Positions 23,931 to 38,645 of a stretch of 64,000 bases of DNA are shown one piece after another. A program made the translations under genes and the position numbers. The stretch comes from Tetragonia tetragonoides. Its lineage: Eukaryota; Streptophyta; Magnoliopsida; Caryophyllales; Aizoaceae. Numbering within the stretch: position 1 is the first letter of the stretch; every line of letters starts with the position of its first letter. The notes below the pieces were generated by a model that was given only the letters and a program-made list of their open reading frames with translations, was not told where the DNA came from and ran no database searches. The DNA is taken from the NCBI GenBank assembly GCA_038025085.1, contig CM076154.1, forward strand, positions 28,760,501 to 28,824,500, written 5' to 3'.

Positions 23931-26720
<2,790 letters not shown>

Positions 26721-26886
26721 GGTGTTAGACATCAGACAACCTGAGCAACAAAATAGCTCTAATATGTAGGGAAACCCAAGGTAGGTAGTACAACAATGAT
26801 CCAAGTTTATCGTCCAATAAGGGTTTCTCAGTTTATGATCCAATAAGGGGAATTCCTCAATCCTGTAATCGTAGTTCTATCTTTAC

Positions 26887-26892
26887 AATAAA
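26887..26892 (+). terminator. Polyadenylation signal of the beta-amylase gene
   Basis: AATAAA 167 bp after the stop codon, in T/A-rich context; the likely near-upstream element for 3' end formation. Confidence 0.5.
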
Positions 26893-27561
26893 AGTATGAG
26901 AAGAACAAATATAGATCAGCTACTTGACTCTTGTTGTGCCAATGAATACATAGCACTGCAATATGTGCCCATCTCCTCGGATGATATGGTTTCCATGAAC
27001 TGCCCTTTCGTTATAATATGTCAAGTAGCCACCATCAAGAACTAAGCATAAAAATTTTGTCCTTGCTGAACCACAATTTCTCGAATAACCACATCAAAGA
27101 ATGCTATATTTCTCATAACATCCATGATCATGCCCCAGCAACTACACTCTACATCAACGTTGATTGGTCTCCCATTTATGGTGAATGAGAGAAAGTAAAG
27201 AGCATCTGCGAAACCCATGGAAAAGCCAGCTTTACACCTTTAGTAACATTTGCATCCTCACCAAAAAATCCTGTGGCTAAATTAACATATATGTGAATTA
27301 ATGTGAGTAGGCTCACACATCATCCAATCCTCAGGTTCAGCTCCACAGTGTTTAGCTATTTCATATGTTTCCTCTACTGACATGCTATGATTAGAAGATC
27401 CACAAGCAGGCAAGCAGGTGTGTCAGTGCAGGCTTAAGATTCTACCTTAGTCTTGTTCAATGAAAATTTTAACCATCCACTAATAACCCCAATGGCTACA
27501 TGCAAAAGCACCACAATACTAATATATAACATCAATTGTCTCCATTTCAACAGGAAAAATA
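26893..27561. other. Non-coding interval downstream of beta-amylase
   Basis: No open frame, repeat or RNA gene that I can support. Confidence 0.5.
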
Positions 27562-27823
27562 GCTTCTCTATCCGTCACATGATGCACGTGTTTTGAAAAC
27601 AAATCAGTCCAAGAAACCAACGTTCTGTCTGCTATTTTTATGAAAAATACAAAAATTTATAATGTAAAAATGCTATTGTTAGATTCACTTTAAAGAATAC
27701 TTTCAAAAAATTACAATTTTATAATTTATATATATGCATATAATTACAATTATCTACGGTCAAAGTAGTGCATTGGAGACCGTGAAAAAACAAATATAAA
27801 CATCTTCAAAAAAACGGAGGAAG
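27562..27823. mobile_element. Degraded Stowaway-type MITE
   Basis: CTTCTCTATCCGTC at the left pairs with ACGGAGGAAGTA at the right. The interior (CAATTTTATAATTTATATATATG, CGGTCAAAGTAG, GACCGTGAAAAAAC) matches the better-preserved copies at 29818, 39983 and 45407. Confidence 0.65.
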
Positions 27824-28261
27824 TAACAAACAGGACAATATGCCACATTGACAATGCATTCTTATTGGCATAAGCTCAATTCGATAAGAGAGTTCAACAG
27901 AAAATCCCAACTTGCAAATCAATGCACTCTGCAGAAACATAACCATGTACTTTGTCTCCCTCTGTAATAGTTTGCGCCTTATGAAGCAGATAAGACACAA
28001 TGAAGAGTTGTAACGAGTAACGTACCAAGATTTACAGGGATTACACCGTAAATGTTAAAAACACCAAGATCACAGCACAGTAATCATTCTTGATTGACAT
28101 ATAGCCAATATATCATTGTATTCCAGGAGGCTAAATCTCTCTTAGGCATTCTATCAAACAGTTAGCACGCATTACCATATCCCCAAAATAGCAATATTCT
28201 CTTAATCAAAAGTTAGCCGCACAAACATTAGGCTCAAACCCATTAATCATAAGTCAAATTA

Positions 28262-29014
28262 CAGTAAAACCTCTATAAATTAATAATGTTGGGACCGCGT
28301 AATTTTATTAAGTTAGAGATATATTATCTAATCGGTAAATTAATAATTTATTAATTTGAAGAGAGTTTTCTCGATTCAATATTATTCTTAATACTTAAAA
28401 CATATAATAAGGTGCTTTATATTAACTATATAAATGATGGTCATGTACAATGTGACTAATTAATACATTACTTTCCTTTAAAAACAAATATACAATGTTC
28501 ATTGTTCTATTACTAGATAATAGTTAATGCAAGTTTGTGTATGGTACGAAAATCAACCACTATATAAGCAACATTAAACATTACTAATTAGTCAATACAT
28601 ATCAAAGCCAATCAATCATGGCTTCACATCTAAAAGGTGTCAAAAAATCAACAATGACAGATCAAATACGTAAAGCATTACGTGGGTATAAGAGAATGCA
28701 ACATCAGAACTTTTGGATGTAGTAAGGATAGTTAGAGATGAGATGCAACTAGATTTAAATTTCAAGAAAAAAGCAAATAACAATAGAGTCATATTTTGCC
28801 AAGTTGTCCTAGTTATATTTATAATTTTTTATAATTATTAATTTATAATATTGATGGGACTTTAAATTTATATGAGAGTTTTCCGAAAAATTATTATCTT
28901 ATTATTTTATCGAAATTATTAATTTAGACCTTAGGCCCAAGTTGGGACCGAAAAAAATTACTATTTTGGAGAGATTATTAATTTATCGAGTATTAATTTA
29001 TAAAGGTTCTACCG
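28262..29014. mobile_element. pogo-like (Emigrant/Lemi-type) element
   Basis: A 753-bp element flanked by TA dinucleotides (28260-28261 and 29015-29016). Its inverted repeats are CAGTAAAACCTCTATAAATT at the left and CGGTAGAACCTTTATAAATT read inward from the right. The TIR form and TA target match the plant pogo-like Emigrant/Lemi group. A second, inner inverted motif GGGACC occurs on both sides (GTTGGGACCGCG; GTTGGGACCGAAAA in direct form at 28940). A short transposase-like remnant lies inside. Confidence 0.85.
28618..28722 (+). pseudogene. Short N-terminal transposase-like remnant in pogo-like element
   Basis: A 34-residue frame with KKSTMTDQIRKALRGYKRM, reminiscent of the start of the CENP-B/pogo helix-turn-helix (a 'T..Q...L..YK' pattern). 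It stops after FWM. It is too short for certainty; its location inside a pogo-like element is the main support. Confidence 0.35.
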
Positions 29015-29423
29015 TATCTGGCTTATTTCCAAAACACATCATCTGGGTCTATATAAAGCAGGAGCAATCATTATTCACATAAACTCTGATTATATCATTT
29101 GGTTCCACAAATAACAATACCGAAAAAAGAATGTGCACATTTCCACAATGAGCCTCAAACGCTGCAAAGTTTGATGCTTATGTAAGTTTTTGCTGATGTA
29201 AACACCAAAAGGAATCCTGTGGAACTGAAGCGCTTTGCGGCATTTGAAAGATTTGACTTTTGAGAAGAGATTTAGAATTTTGGGTTTTGGTGACCCAATT
29301 CTTGGGTGATGGTAGAAACTGGAATGAAGTGGGGTGAGTGAAAGAAAGAGGAAATTTCTTTTGATTGAGGATGACAAGTTGACAACTCCATCCGTATCCG
29401 ATGGATATTCATTCACTTGCCTG

Positions 29424-30428
29424 CAGGGGCAAATTTAGAGTGGGGCACAAGGGTCCCATGCCACATTAATTAAAAAAATATTAAAATAGTTAAAGAAAAA
29501 GGAGAAGAAAAAATCCATATTACCAAAAGGCCAATAGTTTCTAATTGGTGAAAGGCCAAATGGGTGCCCAAAATTGTAAAAGCAAAAAAGAAGCTGACAC
29601 AAAGGGTCCCACATTCTGCAATATGTCACGCTTCTTTGCTTTCCCAAAATATTTTGACTGCTCTTTCATTTCTCTCTCTCTCTCCTCTCTCTCATATTTG
29701 CACACACCTGACACAAGAAAAAGATGACAGAAATAACCATCAACCCCAATTGAAAGAAATTAACCACCCAATCAATCAAAATCTACCACATCCCCATCAT
29801 CCCACAACTGCAACATACTCCCTCCGTTCCAAATTGAGCTTTCTGTTGGACTTTTGAGTCAAACTTAACAAAATTTGACTTTTGATGTGTCAAAGAAATA
29901 CAAGATTTACAATATCAAAATAGTATTTTTAGATTTATTTTTAATTATACTTTCACAATATCAACTTTTTATAATTTGGAAATTAATATAATTATAGTTA
30001 TTGATGGTCAAAGTATTGTCTCGTAGACCGCGTAAAAAGAAACAAGAATCTCAATTTGGAACGGAGGGAGTACATTGAGAAATTCCAATTTTCTTAGAAA
30101 TGTGGTTGTGTCCGTAATTGGGCTATTTCTTGGTCATGAATAATGTCTATGAAGGTATAAAAGAGGAGAATTTTCTTAGCAGGTTTTAGTCGTGGAGGAC
30201 AATTTGTAATTCATTAATTAAACTTGATTTAGAAATGAAATGGAGGGCGAATCATCAAAAATAAAGACTCGTTGAGGACAATTAAAAAAAAAATCCCAAA
30301 TACTTTTGTATTTTCCTTAAAAATTCGGTTGTAATTTTTCATGTTATTACTTTATAATATCGAACATCGTCTAGATATTTTGTTCATATTTTGTGCCCCA
30401 CAATATTAGATTTCTAGATACGTCACTG
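29424..30428. mobile_element. Candidate hAT element with nested Stowaway
   Basis: Left end CAGGGGCAAATTTAGAGTGGGGCACAA-like, right end read inward CAGTGACGTATCTAG...TGTGGGGCACAAA: a degenerate inverted repeat of the CAGTGGCGGATCTAG type seen in plant hAT relatives. Flanking octamers CTTGCCTG and CCACCCTG match at 5 of 8 positions, so the duplication is weak. A Stowaway copy sits inside it. Confidence 0.45.
29818..30070. mobile_element. Stowaway MITE (well preserved)
   Basis: A 253-bp element with near-perfect inverted repeats CTCCCTCCGTTCCAAATTGAG at both ends, flanked by TA (29816-29817, 30071-30072). AT-rich interior without coding potential. It is the best-preserved Stowaway in the window. 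Confidence 0.95.
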
Positions 30429-30436
30429 CCACCCTG

Positions 30437-30520
30437 CTATAAATGGATATGGATTGATATAAATGGATATGGATATGGATATGGATATGGATATGGATAT
30501 GGATATGGATATGGATGATC
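30437..30520. repeat. Hexanucleotide microsatellite (GGATAT)n
   Basis: Around eleven tandem ATGGAT/GGATAT units, with scattered further units to 30955 (e.g. near 30890-30910 and 30940-30955). The whole 30430-30960 interval may be one decayed element built on this motif. Confidence 0.9.
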
Positions 30521-30959
30521 TTTACCCATCTATTTATTCACCGATGGATATCCATATTCATTTATTTCCTTAAATTCTACATTATTTTTGCAAATATACT
30601 TCATAATTCTTCGTTTTGTTAACTTTTGACTCAAAAATTAAAACGTCCTGTATTTTAGGTGGTAGAGACAGTATAGATGATAAAAATTGAGGCGTTCAAA
30701 CTTATTCTAATTAGAAAAATTCAAATAATTTTTGATTATGTATGTTTTTCTTACTTGATTAGTTAATTTAAAGACTTATGCCACATGTTTCATAAAAAGA
30801 AAGTCGAAAAGACTTATGCGCATGCGTGTTATTTAAAATTTAGAGACTCATTCTATATCCAACGGACATCCAGTTATCCACTTCACCACGGATATGGATA
30901 TGGATATGAATGGTTAATTTGTACTTTAAATAAATAGATATGGATATGGATATATTGGC

Positions 30960-32413
30960 CTGGCTCCACCCAATTCATATTCTATCTATTGCAATCCCTA
31001 ATCTCAACTACTGTATTGTTTGACATTTTGAAACATGGCGATTCAACAACAAAATAAAAGTGTGCAAAAAAGCAATTGGATCTCAATGATCCAAACTATT
31101 ATACGCCAACTAGAGGTGTAAACGAAACGTGTTGATTAGAGTCTAATCAAGTACATTTATAAGTGCTCGTAGTTGGGGTTGTTTATAAAACTAATATTGA
31201 ATTGGTGTTCGTGCAATCGTGCTTGGCTTATCAACGAGTGGAGTTCAATTCATAATTTAAATCCTAATTTGAATCATGACGGTTTAACAAATATAATTCC
31301 AACTTGAATATTACCCAATAACTAGAAGTATAAATGAGTCGAGCATAATTGAGTATCTAAGTGCATGTAGTCATTTTATGTATAAAACTAGTATCAAATT
31401 GATTTTCATGCTTGCCGTGTTTCCTTAATTTTTGGTAGCAAAAGTACTTCGAACTTAAATTGACAGTTAAGCGGGTGTTATTGACACTCAAAATACTACA
31501 ATTCAAGGTATGAGCATGAAGTTGTTCTAAGCAAAAGGTAGGAGAGTAGTATAATATAAAACTTAATCATTCTCACTTAAGTTGTGTCTTGCTTTAAATC
31601 AGCCGTCTTGTTAGTAGATCTCTTATGGAATCATACCCTTGTATTTTTCCCTTGAGTATCAACTGTTGGAAAATTTTATTTGAATAAATAAGGGATTGGA
31701 ATTTATGTCAATTTAACCAGTTCGGATCGAGTGTTGTTTTGTATTTATGCATTATTGATTTAGAGGGGGTGGTTTTTTAACCATTAGATAGAGTGGGTGG
31801 GTTTTTGAAATTTAAATAATAGGAGGAGAGAGATAGAGAGGGGGGAAGAACAACACATGTACTAGAACAGTAGAGGATCCAAATTGCAATTTAACATATC
31901 TCAAACTTTATTCATCAACATGTACAACAACAATACAAGTACAATACTTATAAATGAAACACTTAAAATACATCAATATGATGAATAGAACAATAAAATA
32001 AATGGATAATAGAGCAAGGATTATAGTAGGTTGTTTTAGTTGTAATTAGGGTTGAGACACACTAGGCGCAATCTGTGGAGAAGAAACGCCCCTCCTGCAC
32101 GAGGTTGTAATTGGCATGACGTTCTCCACCTTGGATAAAACAACCCGTCGAAAACTATATGTGTAGTCATTATCTCTCCAAAATCACCAAATCGTCCATG
32201 CTCAAAACTACTAGTTTATACTAATATATAATACATCAAAGTACTTACTTGTGGAAATTATACTACAAAGAAATCTCCTATGGATGAGTATTATTCTTTA
32301 TCACACATACCCTCCTTCCAAACTCATCTCATAAGAATAGCTAAAAACTCCCTTTCATAATCAACATTTGAAGTGCTAAGCCATAACCATCCCTATTTGA
32401 ATTAGTCATCAAA
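30960..32413. other. Non-coding interval with a decayed MITE copy
   Basis: AT-rich; two TAGAGGTGTAAACGA / ACTAGAAGTATAAATGA starts near 31113 and 31321 look like truncated hAT-type ends. At about 31745-31880 there is a truncated relative of the GGATCCTCT element at 35134 (shared GAGGAGAGAGATAGAGAG and AGTAGAGGATCCAAA). No gene seen. Confidence 0.5.
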
Positions 32414-32422
32414 ATAGGAGTA

Positions 32423-33261
32423 GGAAAATTTACTCTAAATAATCCTAAGTTCAAATCGTGTGCCAAAAATAATCCCAATTAAGAAAATCTCTTCAATTAA
32501 TCCCAACTTGCAATTTTTGTGTCAATAATTGACTCGAGCTAAACAGTGTCAAGTCCCCGTTAATAATTGATTACATGGCATCTAATTTGGGGAAGAAGCG
32601 AAAAAAAAGTTGAAAAATAAAAGCCATGATTGATCTTCAAAGACAGAAGCATGCTCTCTGACACCTATTGCTATTGTAAAATAGCGAGATGGGTTGGGGT
32701 CTTGGGGAATTTATCCTCCTCTCTCCTATTTTCAGTTTTCCCCAATTACGATTAGTTGAAGAAAACACTCAAAAAAAAATTGAAAACATTTGCACTTTGA
32801 CTGCTGTTTCTCTGCTACTCCCATCAAAGCTCGAACCTTCAGTATTTGAAGATTAATCATCTCTTTCTCTCTCTAGAACATGGAGAAGCACCAAGCAAAG
32901 TAAAGGAGGTTGGTTAGTGGGAATGGTGATAATTGTAGTGATAATGGCATCTTCCCTATCTCTCTCTCTTGGTTTCTTCAAAGCCGAAGTGAATGGAGGT
33001 TTAATGGTGATAGGAGGATTCATGGCAGAGGTAGAGGAGAGGAGGTGTTTTTTTTCTCTTCCTTTTTCCTTTATTTCATGTCCCTTAATTCCCCAAATTA
33101 GATGCCACGCCATCAATTATAACGGGCACTTATCACCATTCAGACAGGGTTTATTATTAGCACAGACATTACAACTTCGGATTAATGGGAGAGAATTTTT
33201 TAATTGGGATTATTTTTGGTACACGATCCAAACTTGCGGGATTATTTGAAGCAAATTTTCC
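32423..33261. mobile_element. Mutator-like element (possible Pack-MULE)
   Basis: An 839-bp element flanked by a perfect 9-bp duplication ATAGGAGTA (32414-32422, 33262-33270), the Mutator signature. Long imperfect terminal inverted repeats of about 160 bp begin GGAAAATTT at both ends; GTGT(G/A)CCAAAAATAATCCC and ATTAATCC are shared between the arms. The middle (about 32640-33090) is not part of the repeats and has a gene-like CT-rich leader followed by a frame from 32917. It has no transposase, so it is non-autonomous. Confidence 0.92.
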
Positions 33262-33270
33262 ATAGGAGTA

Positions 33271-33785
33271 AAGAAGGTATTATGATAATAACGGTTACAA
33301 AAATAAATCAAGAGACCGTACAAAACATTACAAACCACCACATTTATAAACCAACATTATGTAGATTATCATAAGACTTTAAAGAAAAAAAAGAGTAAAT
33401 AAATAAAAAAAATTCGGTGCAAAAAGTATATTAATAATTTAGATAAACCACTTTATATTGATAATATAGATAGGTTAAGACACAAATTATTAACCTATTA
33501 GAGCCTTTAAATTGCGGTATATAAATAAATGTTACCAATAATAAATAATAATAAAAATCCTAATATTAAATTTTAAAACATAATTTTTCAACATCAACAT
33601 ATTTGAAGACTATATTAGCAAGATTAGAATTACCTGTTTATTCAAAAGCAGAGAAACAACTTTCTCGGCATAAGTACCCATAGCCACATGCTCACAATCA
33701 AAATCATATATTCCTCACTTTAGGGCAATTTTTACACTATGTAGCTTCGTGTTTTCTTTTTTTTTTTTTGAGTGGTTTAAACTAT
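33271..33785. other. Non-coding interval
   Basis: AT-rich, no frames or repeats that I can support. Confidence 0.5.
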
Positions 33786-34954
33786 CACAACAAGAAAAAG
33801 GAGGATTAGTGACTTTTTTTTTTTTTTTTTGGCCACAATAGAACAAAAAAATGCCACAAAATCTTTTTCTGGAAAATAAAGAATAGCCACAAGTGATGCA
33901 ACATAAAAATTTATTGTGGCAATTTTAATATTTGCCACTATACCCTACTCTTTTGTGGCAAAAATTTTTTTGCCACAAAGACAACTGTAGCAAATTTTAG
34001 CTTAACCACAAAATTTATTAGTGGCAAATTTTGACTTAGCTACAAATTTATTAGTGGTAATTTACAATTCGCCACAATAAATATTGGTGGCAAATTTAAT
34101 TACCAAACAATAAAACTTTAAATGGACATTTTAAAATCAATGTTTTTAAATCAAACCCGTCCATGGGAATTTGATAAGGCAAACCAGTCTTATGACCCAG
34201 TGAAGAAGGCCTCAATTGGGCCTTCAACTTCAACTATATTGTTATATATAGACTCCCCTATTCTATTTATAAATGAGGTTGGAAAAAAAATTGCTCCACA
34301 CGGTCGATGTGGGACGCAAAGTTCCGTGATAGTGCCAATAAGTAAATTCCTTGATGCCCTGCAAATTTCGGCTCTCTCACCTAATCATTTTTTCACTTTA
34401 TATTCTTTCTACTACTATTCAAGCGTCTACATGGCACTTAATTTTGGTTGAATCATTAAAAATTTTGGTTGAAGTTCCTCTGTCTTGATTAATTAAGAGC
34501 AAGTCTCAACGCTGAACACTCAAGGTTCAGTATTTACCATTTGATATACCAAAACTGGTACCATTACCAACCATCCTAAAGACGGGTCTTTTATCTGGGT
34601 ATCCGTATCACACGTTAGTGGTGGCTATTTTTTCAATTTTCAATTTGATGATGGGTGGTTGCTCGGAACTGAATCGAATGATGTTGTCCGTTTTATTCTT
34701 TCTGCTAATTTTGGTTCACCCAAATCCCCTCAAGTTGACTTTACTTTTTAGTAATATGAGTAATTAACTTGTGGCATTTTTAAGAAATTGCCACTGGTAA
34801 TTTTAAGAAATTGCCACTGGCAATTTTAAGAAATTGCCACAAAAATGCCACAACTTTTGGCAATTTTTATTTTGCCATTTATATCATTTTTTTTGTAGCT
34901 TAATGTTTATTGCAACAAAAAAAATTGCCACTAAACTTAAATGTTCTTGTAGTG
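33786..34954. mobile_element. Non-autonomous CACTA element
   Basis: Ends CACAACAAGAAAAAGG (left) and CACTACAAGAACATTT (right, read inward), flanked by a 3-bp duplication TAT (33783-33785, 34955-34957), as expected for CACTA transposons. Both subterminal regions are full of TTGTGGCAA/TTGCCAC(A/T) motifs in both orientations (33830-34100, 34770-34930). The 600-bp interior, including a frame at 34122-34451, has no recognisable domain. Confidence 0.88.
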
Positions 34955-35133
34955 TATGTAGCTCAATTTCGTTTATACGCTTGTTATTGTTTTGTTCATC
35001 ACCTAGGAACAGTTTGGTGAAGCTATTACATTTTATTGGTCCTTAATCAATAAATTTGGCAACAAAAAAAGGTTTTAGAATTGATCGAAAAATACTTGAC
35101 TCAATCCACTCTTGAGCTTTATCACAGCCATAA

Positions 35134-35328
35134 TGGGGAAGGATCCTCTGCTGTTCTAAAAAGAACAGTAGAGTGCTGTTCTTTAAACCTTCACCTTTGA
35201 ATTGGAAGGGGTGGATTTTGGGCCCTTAGATGGAGGGGGTGGGTTTTTTTTTAATTTAAACCTATTGAGGAGAGAGATAGAGAGAAGAAAGGACAGCAGA
35301 GAAATAAAACAGTAGAGGATCCAAACAC
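35134..35328. mobile_element. Short Mutator-type MITE
   Basis: A 195-bp element between a perfect 9-bp duplication CAGCCATAA (35125-35133, 35329-35337), with inverted GGATCCTCTGCTGTTCT / GGATCCTCTACTGTTTT ends. A truncated relative is at about 31745-31880. Confidence 0.8.
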
Positions 35329-35633
35329 CAGCCATAACAATTGGCTAATGTATCCATCCAAGTTCCAACCTTAGATCCTTCACTTGAGGGAGGAATTTGA
35401 CTTGCTTTATTCGAGTTTATTTTATGTATTAATTTTCACTATGTTTTGGAACTTGGTAAATGAAGAAAACGGTAGAAAAGTAAATAAGTGAAAATCCATA
35501 TAAAAGTAAAAATATTGTTAATTTTCTCATTTACACTTCTTTGGTTTATCATTATAAAGGTCATACAAATGTAGGAGATTTACACAGGTTTTTTTCAATT
35601 CGGATCTTTTGTCCCAATATATGTGTTGGGGTC

Positions 35634-36070
35634 TAAGACAAATAACCACAAGATCGACAACAAGACAATTGGCCAAAATTACACAACTCAATCACAATAA
35701 AACAACCAGAATAAATATATGACAGCAAATAAATGAACACCAGATTTTAACGTGGAAAACCCTCCAGTGTGGAGAGTAAAAAAACCACGGGCCAAACCGA
35801 CAAGTAAATCCAGTATAAGCAAATAGCAACTTACAACAAGTTCAAGTTTCAAGTTTTGACCTAACTTGAAACACCATCAACAATCAACCAAAGGTACACC
35901 AAAAACTCTGAATATGAGTAAACGATTGATAACAACTATCAATACTACTCCCAAAGTACTAGAGACCAAACCCTAAGGTGGCGTTTACCGCATATTTTAG
36001 CTCTCCGACAAAGGTAAATATCCGGCGAAGGTCCAAAAACTCAGGCAAAGATAAATTTCAGAGATGAAAA
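35634..36070 (-). mobile_element. Ty1/copia LTR fragment, minus orientation
   Basis: Read on the minus strand, it contains GGCCCGTGGTTTTTTTACTC and GGAGGGTTTTCCACGTT (around 35750-35800), the polyadenylation-region block of plant copia LTRs, and ends ...GACCCCAACA at 35634. No primer site follows and the 5' boundary is not determined, so the left coordinate is firm and the right one approximate. Confidence 0.55.
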
Positions 36071-36912
36071 GTGAAGGTCACAAGGCTATGTTTCCGTACA
36101 GTCCAAAAAAACTCCAGTGAAGATAAACTAATCTGGCGAGGTGGTGTGGAAATAGGCTATTTCGTGCATGGAGAGAGAGAAACCTTCTTACCGCATATTT
36201 TATTAGTAACAAACACAAATACTTTTGATACCACAAGATTATCCATGTTAGGGTCAAAAGAAAATATCATAATCTAAGTCGCATTGGTAAGGTATGTTAA
36301 TTTTATAGTAACAACAATGCTTGTATTAAAGAGAGCACAAAACATGTGTAAAAGATGACATGAGTTTTCTTTCATTGTTGGAGTAAGTACATTTAATAGT
36401 AACAACCTAATATATATTCATCTCATTATATAATAGTTCTATTTGTAATAACTAACTAATACTCGTACATACATTTCACTAGTTGTTATCCTCTTGCTTC
36501 ACATGGTCTCGTACAATATCTTTACTAGTATTTAAAGTTTAATAGGAAAATTATCAAAATATTTCATGTGCAATTATGCATCTCATTTGTAAAATAAATA
36601 TAAAAAATTTACGAAAACGTCTATACATAAGATGCATGTAAATTCTTGAAATGGATACAATTTCTTATTATCTTCAATGCTAATGAGACAAGCAAAAATT
36701 AATCTACAAGACTACTATACAAGCATGAACTCTTGGCAATCATATAAGACTTCAATCAACATTGATGTACAACGATAAAGTATTATTCCTCCCTATACTT
36801 GGGGCGGATTTCATACTATAACATACCCCATGTAATGAAGACGCAGTTATATGTAACTCAAGCTATAACAACTATTGTAGAACAATCCAAAAAACTATAT
36901 TTATTAAATATT
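36071..36912. other. Non-coding interval
   Basis: AT-rich sequence with no supported feature. Confidence 0.5.
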
Positions 36913-37330
36913 TCGATTATCATCATTAGTAATAAGATTGATTTAATAACGTATTACAATGATCACCATTAGTAATAAGATATCCAATGCGTTACAATGA
37001 TCATCATTAGTAAAATGATAGATTCACTAATCAAATATGTTACAATGATCACTATTAGTAATATGACTGATCCACTAATCAAATATGTTACAATGATCAT
37101 CATTAGTAATATGATTGATTCACTAATCAAATGTGTTACAATGATCATTATTAGTAATAAGAATGATTATTCATTGACCAATACATTACTATGATCACCA
37201 TTAGTAATAAGATTGATTCACTGGTGTGTTACAATGATCACCATTACTAATAAAATTGATTCACTTATTCAATATGTTATAATGATCATCATTAATAATA
37301 ATATTGATTTACTAATTCAATGTTTAACAA
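36913..37330. repeat. Minisatellite, ~57-bp unit, about 8 copies
   Basis: Unit contains ACAATGATCA(T/C)CATTAGTAATA, (G)ATTGATTCACTAATC and AAATATGTT. Copies vary by substitutions and short deletions. Frames running through it encode only the repeated MII(I/S)SNM peptide and are not genes. Confidence 0.9.
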
Positions 37331-37608
37331 TGAGATACAATACGAAACATTATATCCAAATTATCATTGATGATTTCATACTATATCGTATCACATATGA
37401 TAGTGGAGTTATTCATAACACGAGCTATTCAATTTTTCTAACAAAAACGAGAAAAGTTAACTTAATTAAGTAGATTTTTCATTAACATTTATGTTAATTA
37501 TTTATTAAATTACTAATTAAATGAATTGCATGAATTATAATGAATAAACAAACATTACGATTTACATGGATAATGCTCACATTTTCATATTTATATTTTT
37601 ATTAGGAT

Positions 37609-37631
37609 ACCCTAAACCCTAAGCCCTAAAC
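37609..37631. repeat. Short interstitial telomere-like repeat
   Basis: Three CCCTAAA-type heptamers in a row (ACCCTAAACCCTAAGCCCTA), followed by degenerate TATACC units. It is too short to indicate a former chromosome end. Confidence 0.6.
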
Positions 37632-37737
37632 CGTATACCTTATACCCTTTACTCTATACTCTGCCTTAATCCTATAAATTACACCTTACAAGTTATTTTG
37701 TTGTTCACTTATTTATTTAGGAACAACAATGTATAAT

Positions 37738-38013
37738 CAAAATGGAAGGGTCTTTAGGGGGCGCTTCAGGTCTCCTGAAGACATAAATAGAAGCATTCAG
37801 AATGTAGTTTGTGCTAGAATGTATTTTCTGCAACTACTAAGGATGTGCAGGATATTAAAAGTAGGCTATTACGGGAGATTATATAAAGGTTCCTGTAATT
37901 AGCTCTAGGAATACCATACTGGTATTCCATTAGGGGTAATTTCTTGTAAAATAACGGGTACTACTCTGGTACCCATTTGGCAAATGGAAATAAAATTTTA
38001 CCATTTTCTAAAA
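37738..38013 (+). mobile_element. Small retroposon (SINE or 5'-truncated LINE)
   Basis: A 276-bp insertion between perfect 16-bp direct repeats AACAACAATGTATAAT (37722-37737 and 38014-38029). The 3' end is A-rich (AAATAAAATTTTACC...TAAAA), consistent with target-primed reverse transcription on the + strand. I do not recognise the family. Confidence 0.8.
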
Positions 38014-38029
38014 AACAACAATGTATAAT

Positions 38030-38552
38030 ATAATAAACATAAATTTCATATACGTAATTTGTTACATAATGCATAATTCTCCAGGAACAAAACTCGGCGG
38101 ATTAAATTATGTACAATTGATTTGTAAACATATTGTGAGTAGACAATAAATCATATTGCCAATTGCAGTTACCTTTTATTAGGAACACGTGAATGAAAAT
38201 AAATATGAAATTGAAGATATTTTGAATGGTAAGTCCCAAGAATTTGTTGGAAAGATTTAATTATATTTTGTTCTGTTGTCACTAAAAAGTCCGCCTTCTA
38301 TATTGAGCAACAACTTTCGAGTAAAAGAATAAACCTTTGTTCCAAGCCATTTCCACTACACCCATTATCCCCATCTTTCATGTTTAATCTTTCTACATGT
38401 ATGGGTATTTTTTTTTTTATATTACTAAGAACAATTACTAAGAACAACTATGACCATATATGATACCCACATGTCATGCTCCTTAAACTTTATTATTTAG
38501 TGACAAATAGATGACATTCAAAACTACAACGACTTTATTGCTAATAATTTGA

Positions 38553-38556
<4 letters not shown>
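38030..38556. other. Non-coding interval
   Basis: AT-rich sequence with no supported feature. Confidence 0.5.

Positions 38557-38642
<86 letters not shown>
38557..38642. repeat. (TC)43 microsatellite
   Basis: An uninterrupted 86-bp TC run. Confidence 0.98.

Positions 38643-38645
<3 letters not shown>

Noticed and set aside
29090..29416. 108-codon minus-strand frame with a basic, serine-rich start
   Set aside because: Looks superficially like an organelle-targeting presequence, but there is no mature domain, no conserved motif and no downstream exon that I could identify.
36913..37473. Tandem array considered as a CRISPR-like repeat
   Set aside because: Units are contiguous, variable and without unique spacers, and the genome is plant nuclear; no cas-like genes.
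37609..37631. Telomere-like CCCTAAA units as evidence of a chromosome end or fusion point
   Set aside because: Only three units; short CCCTAAA runs are common in plant promoters and intergenic DNA.
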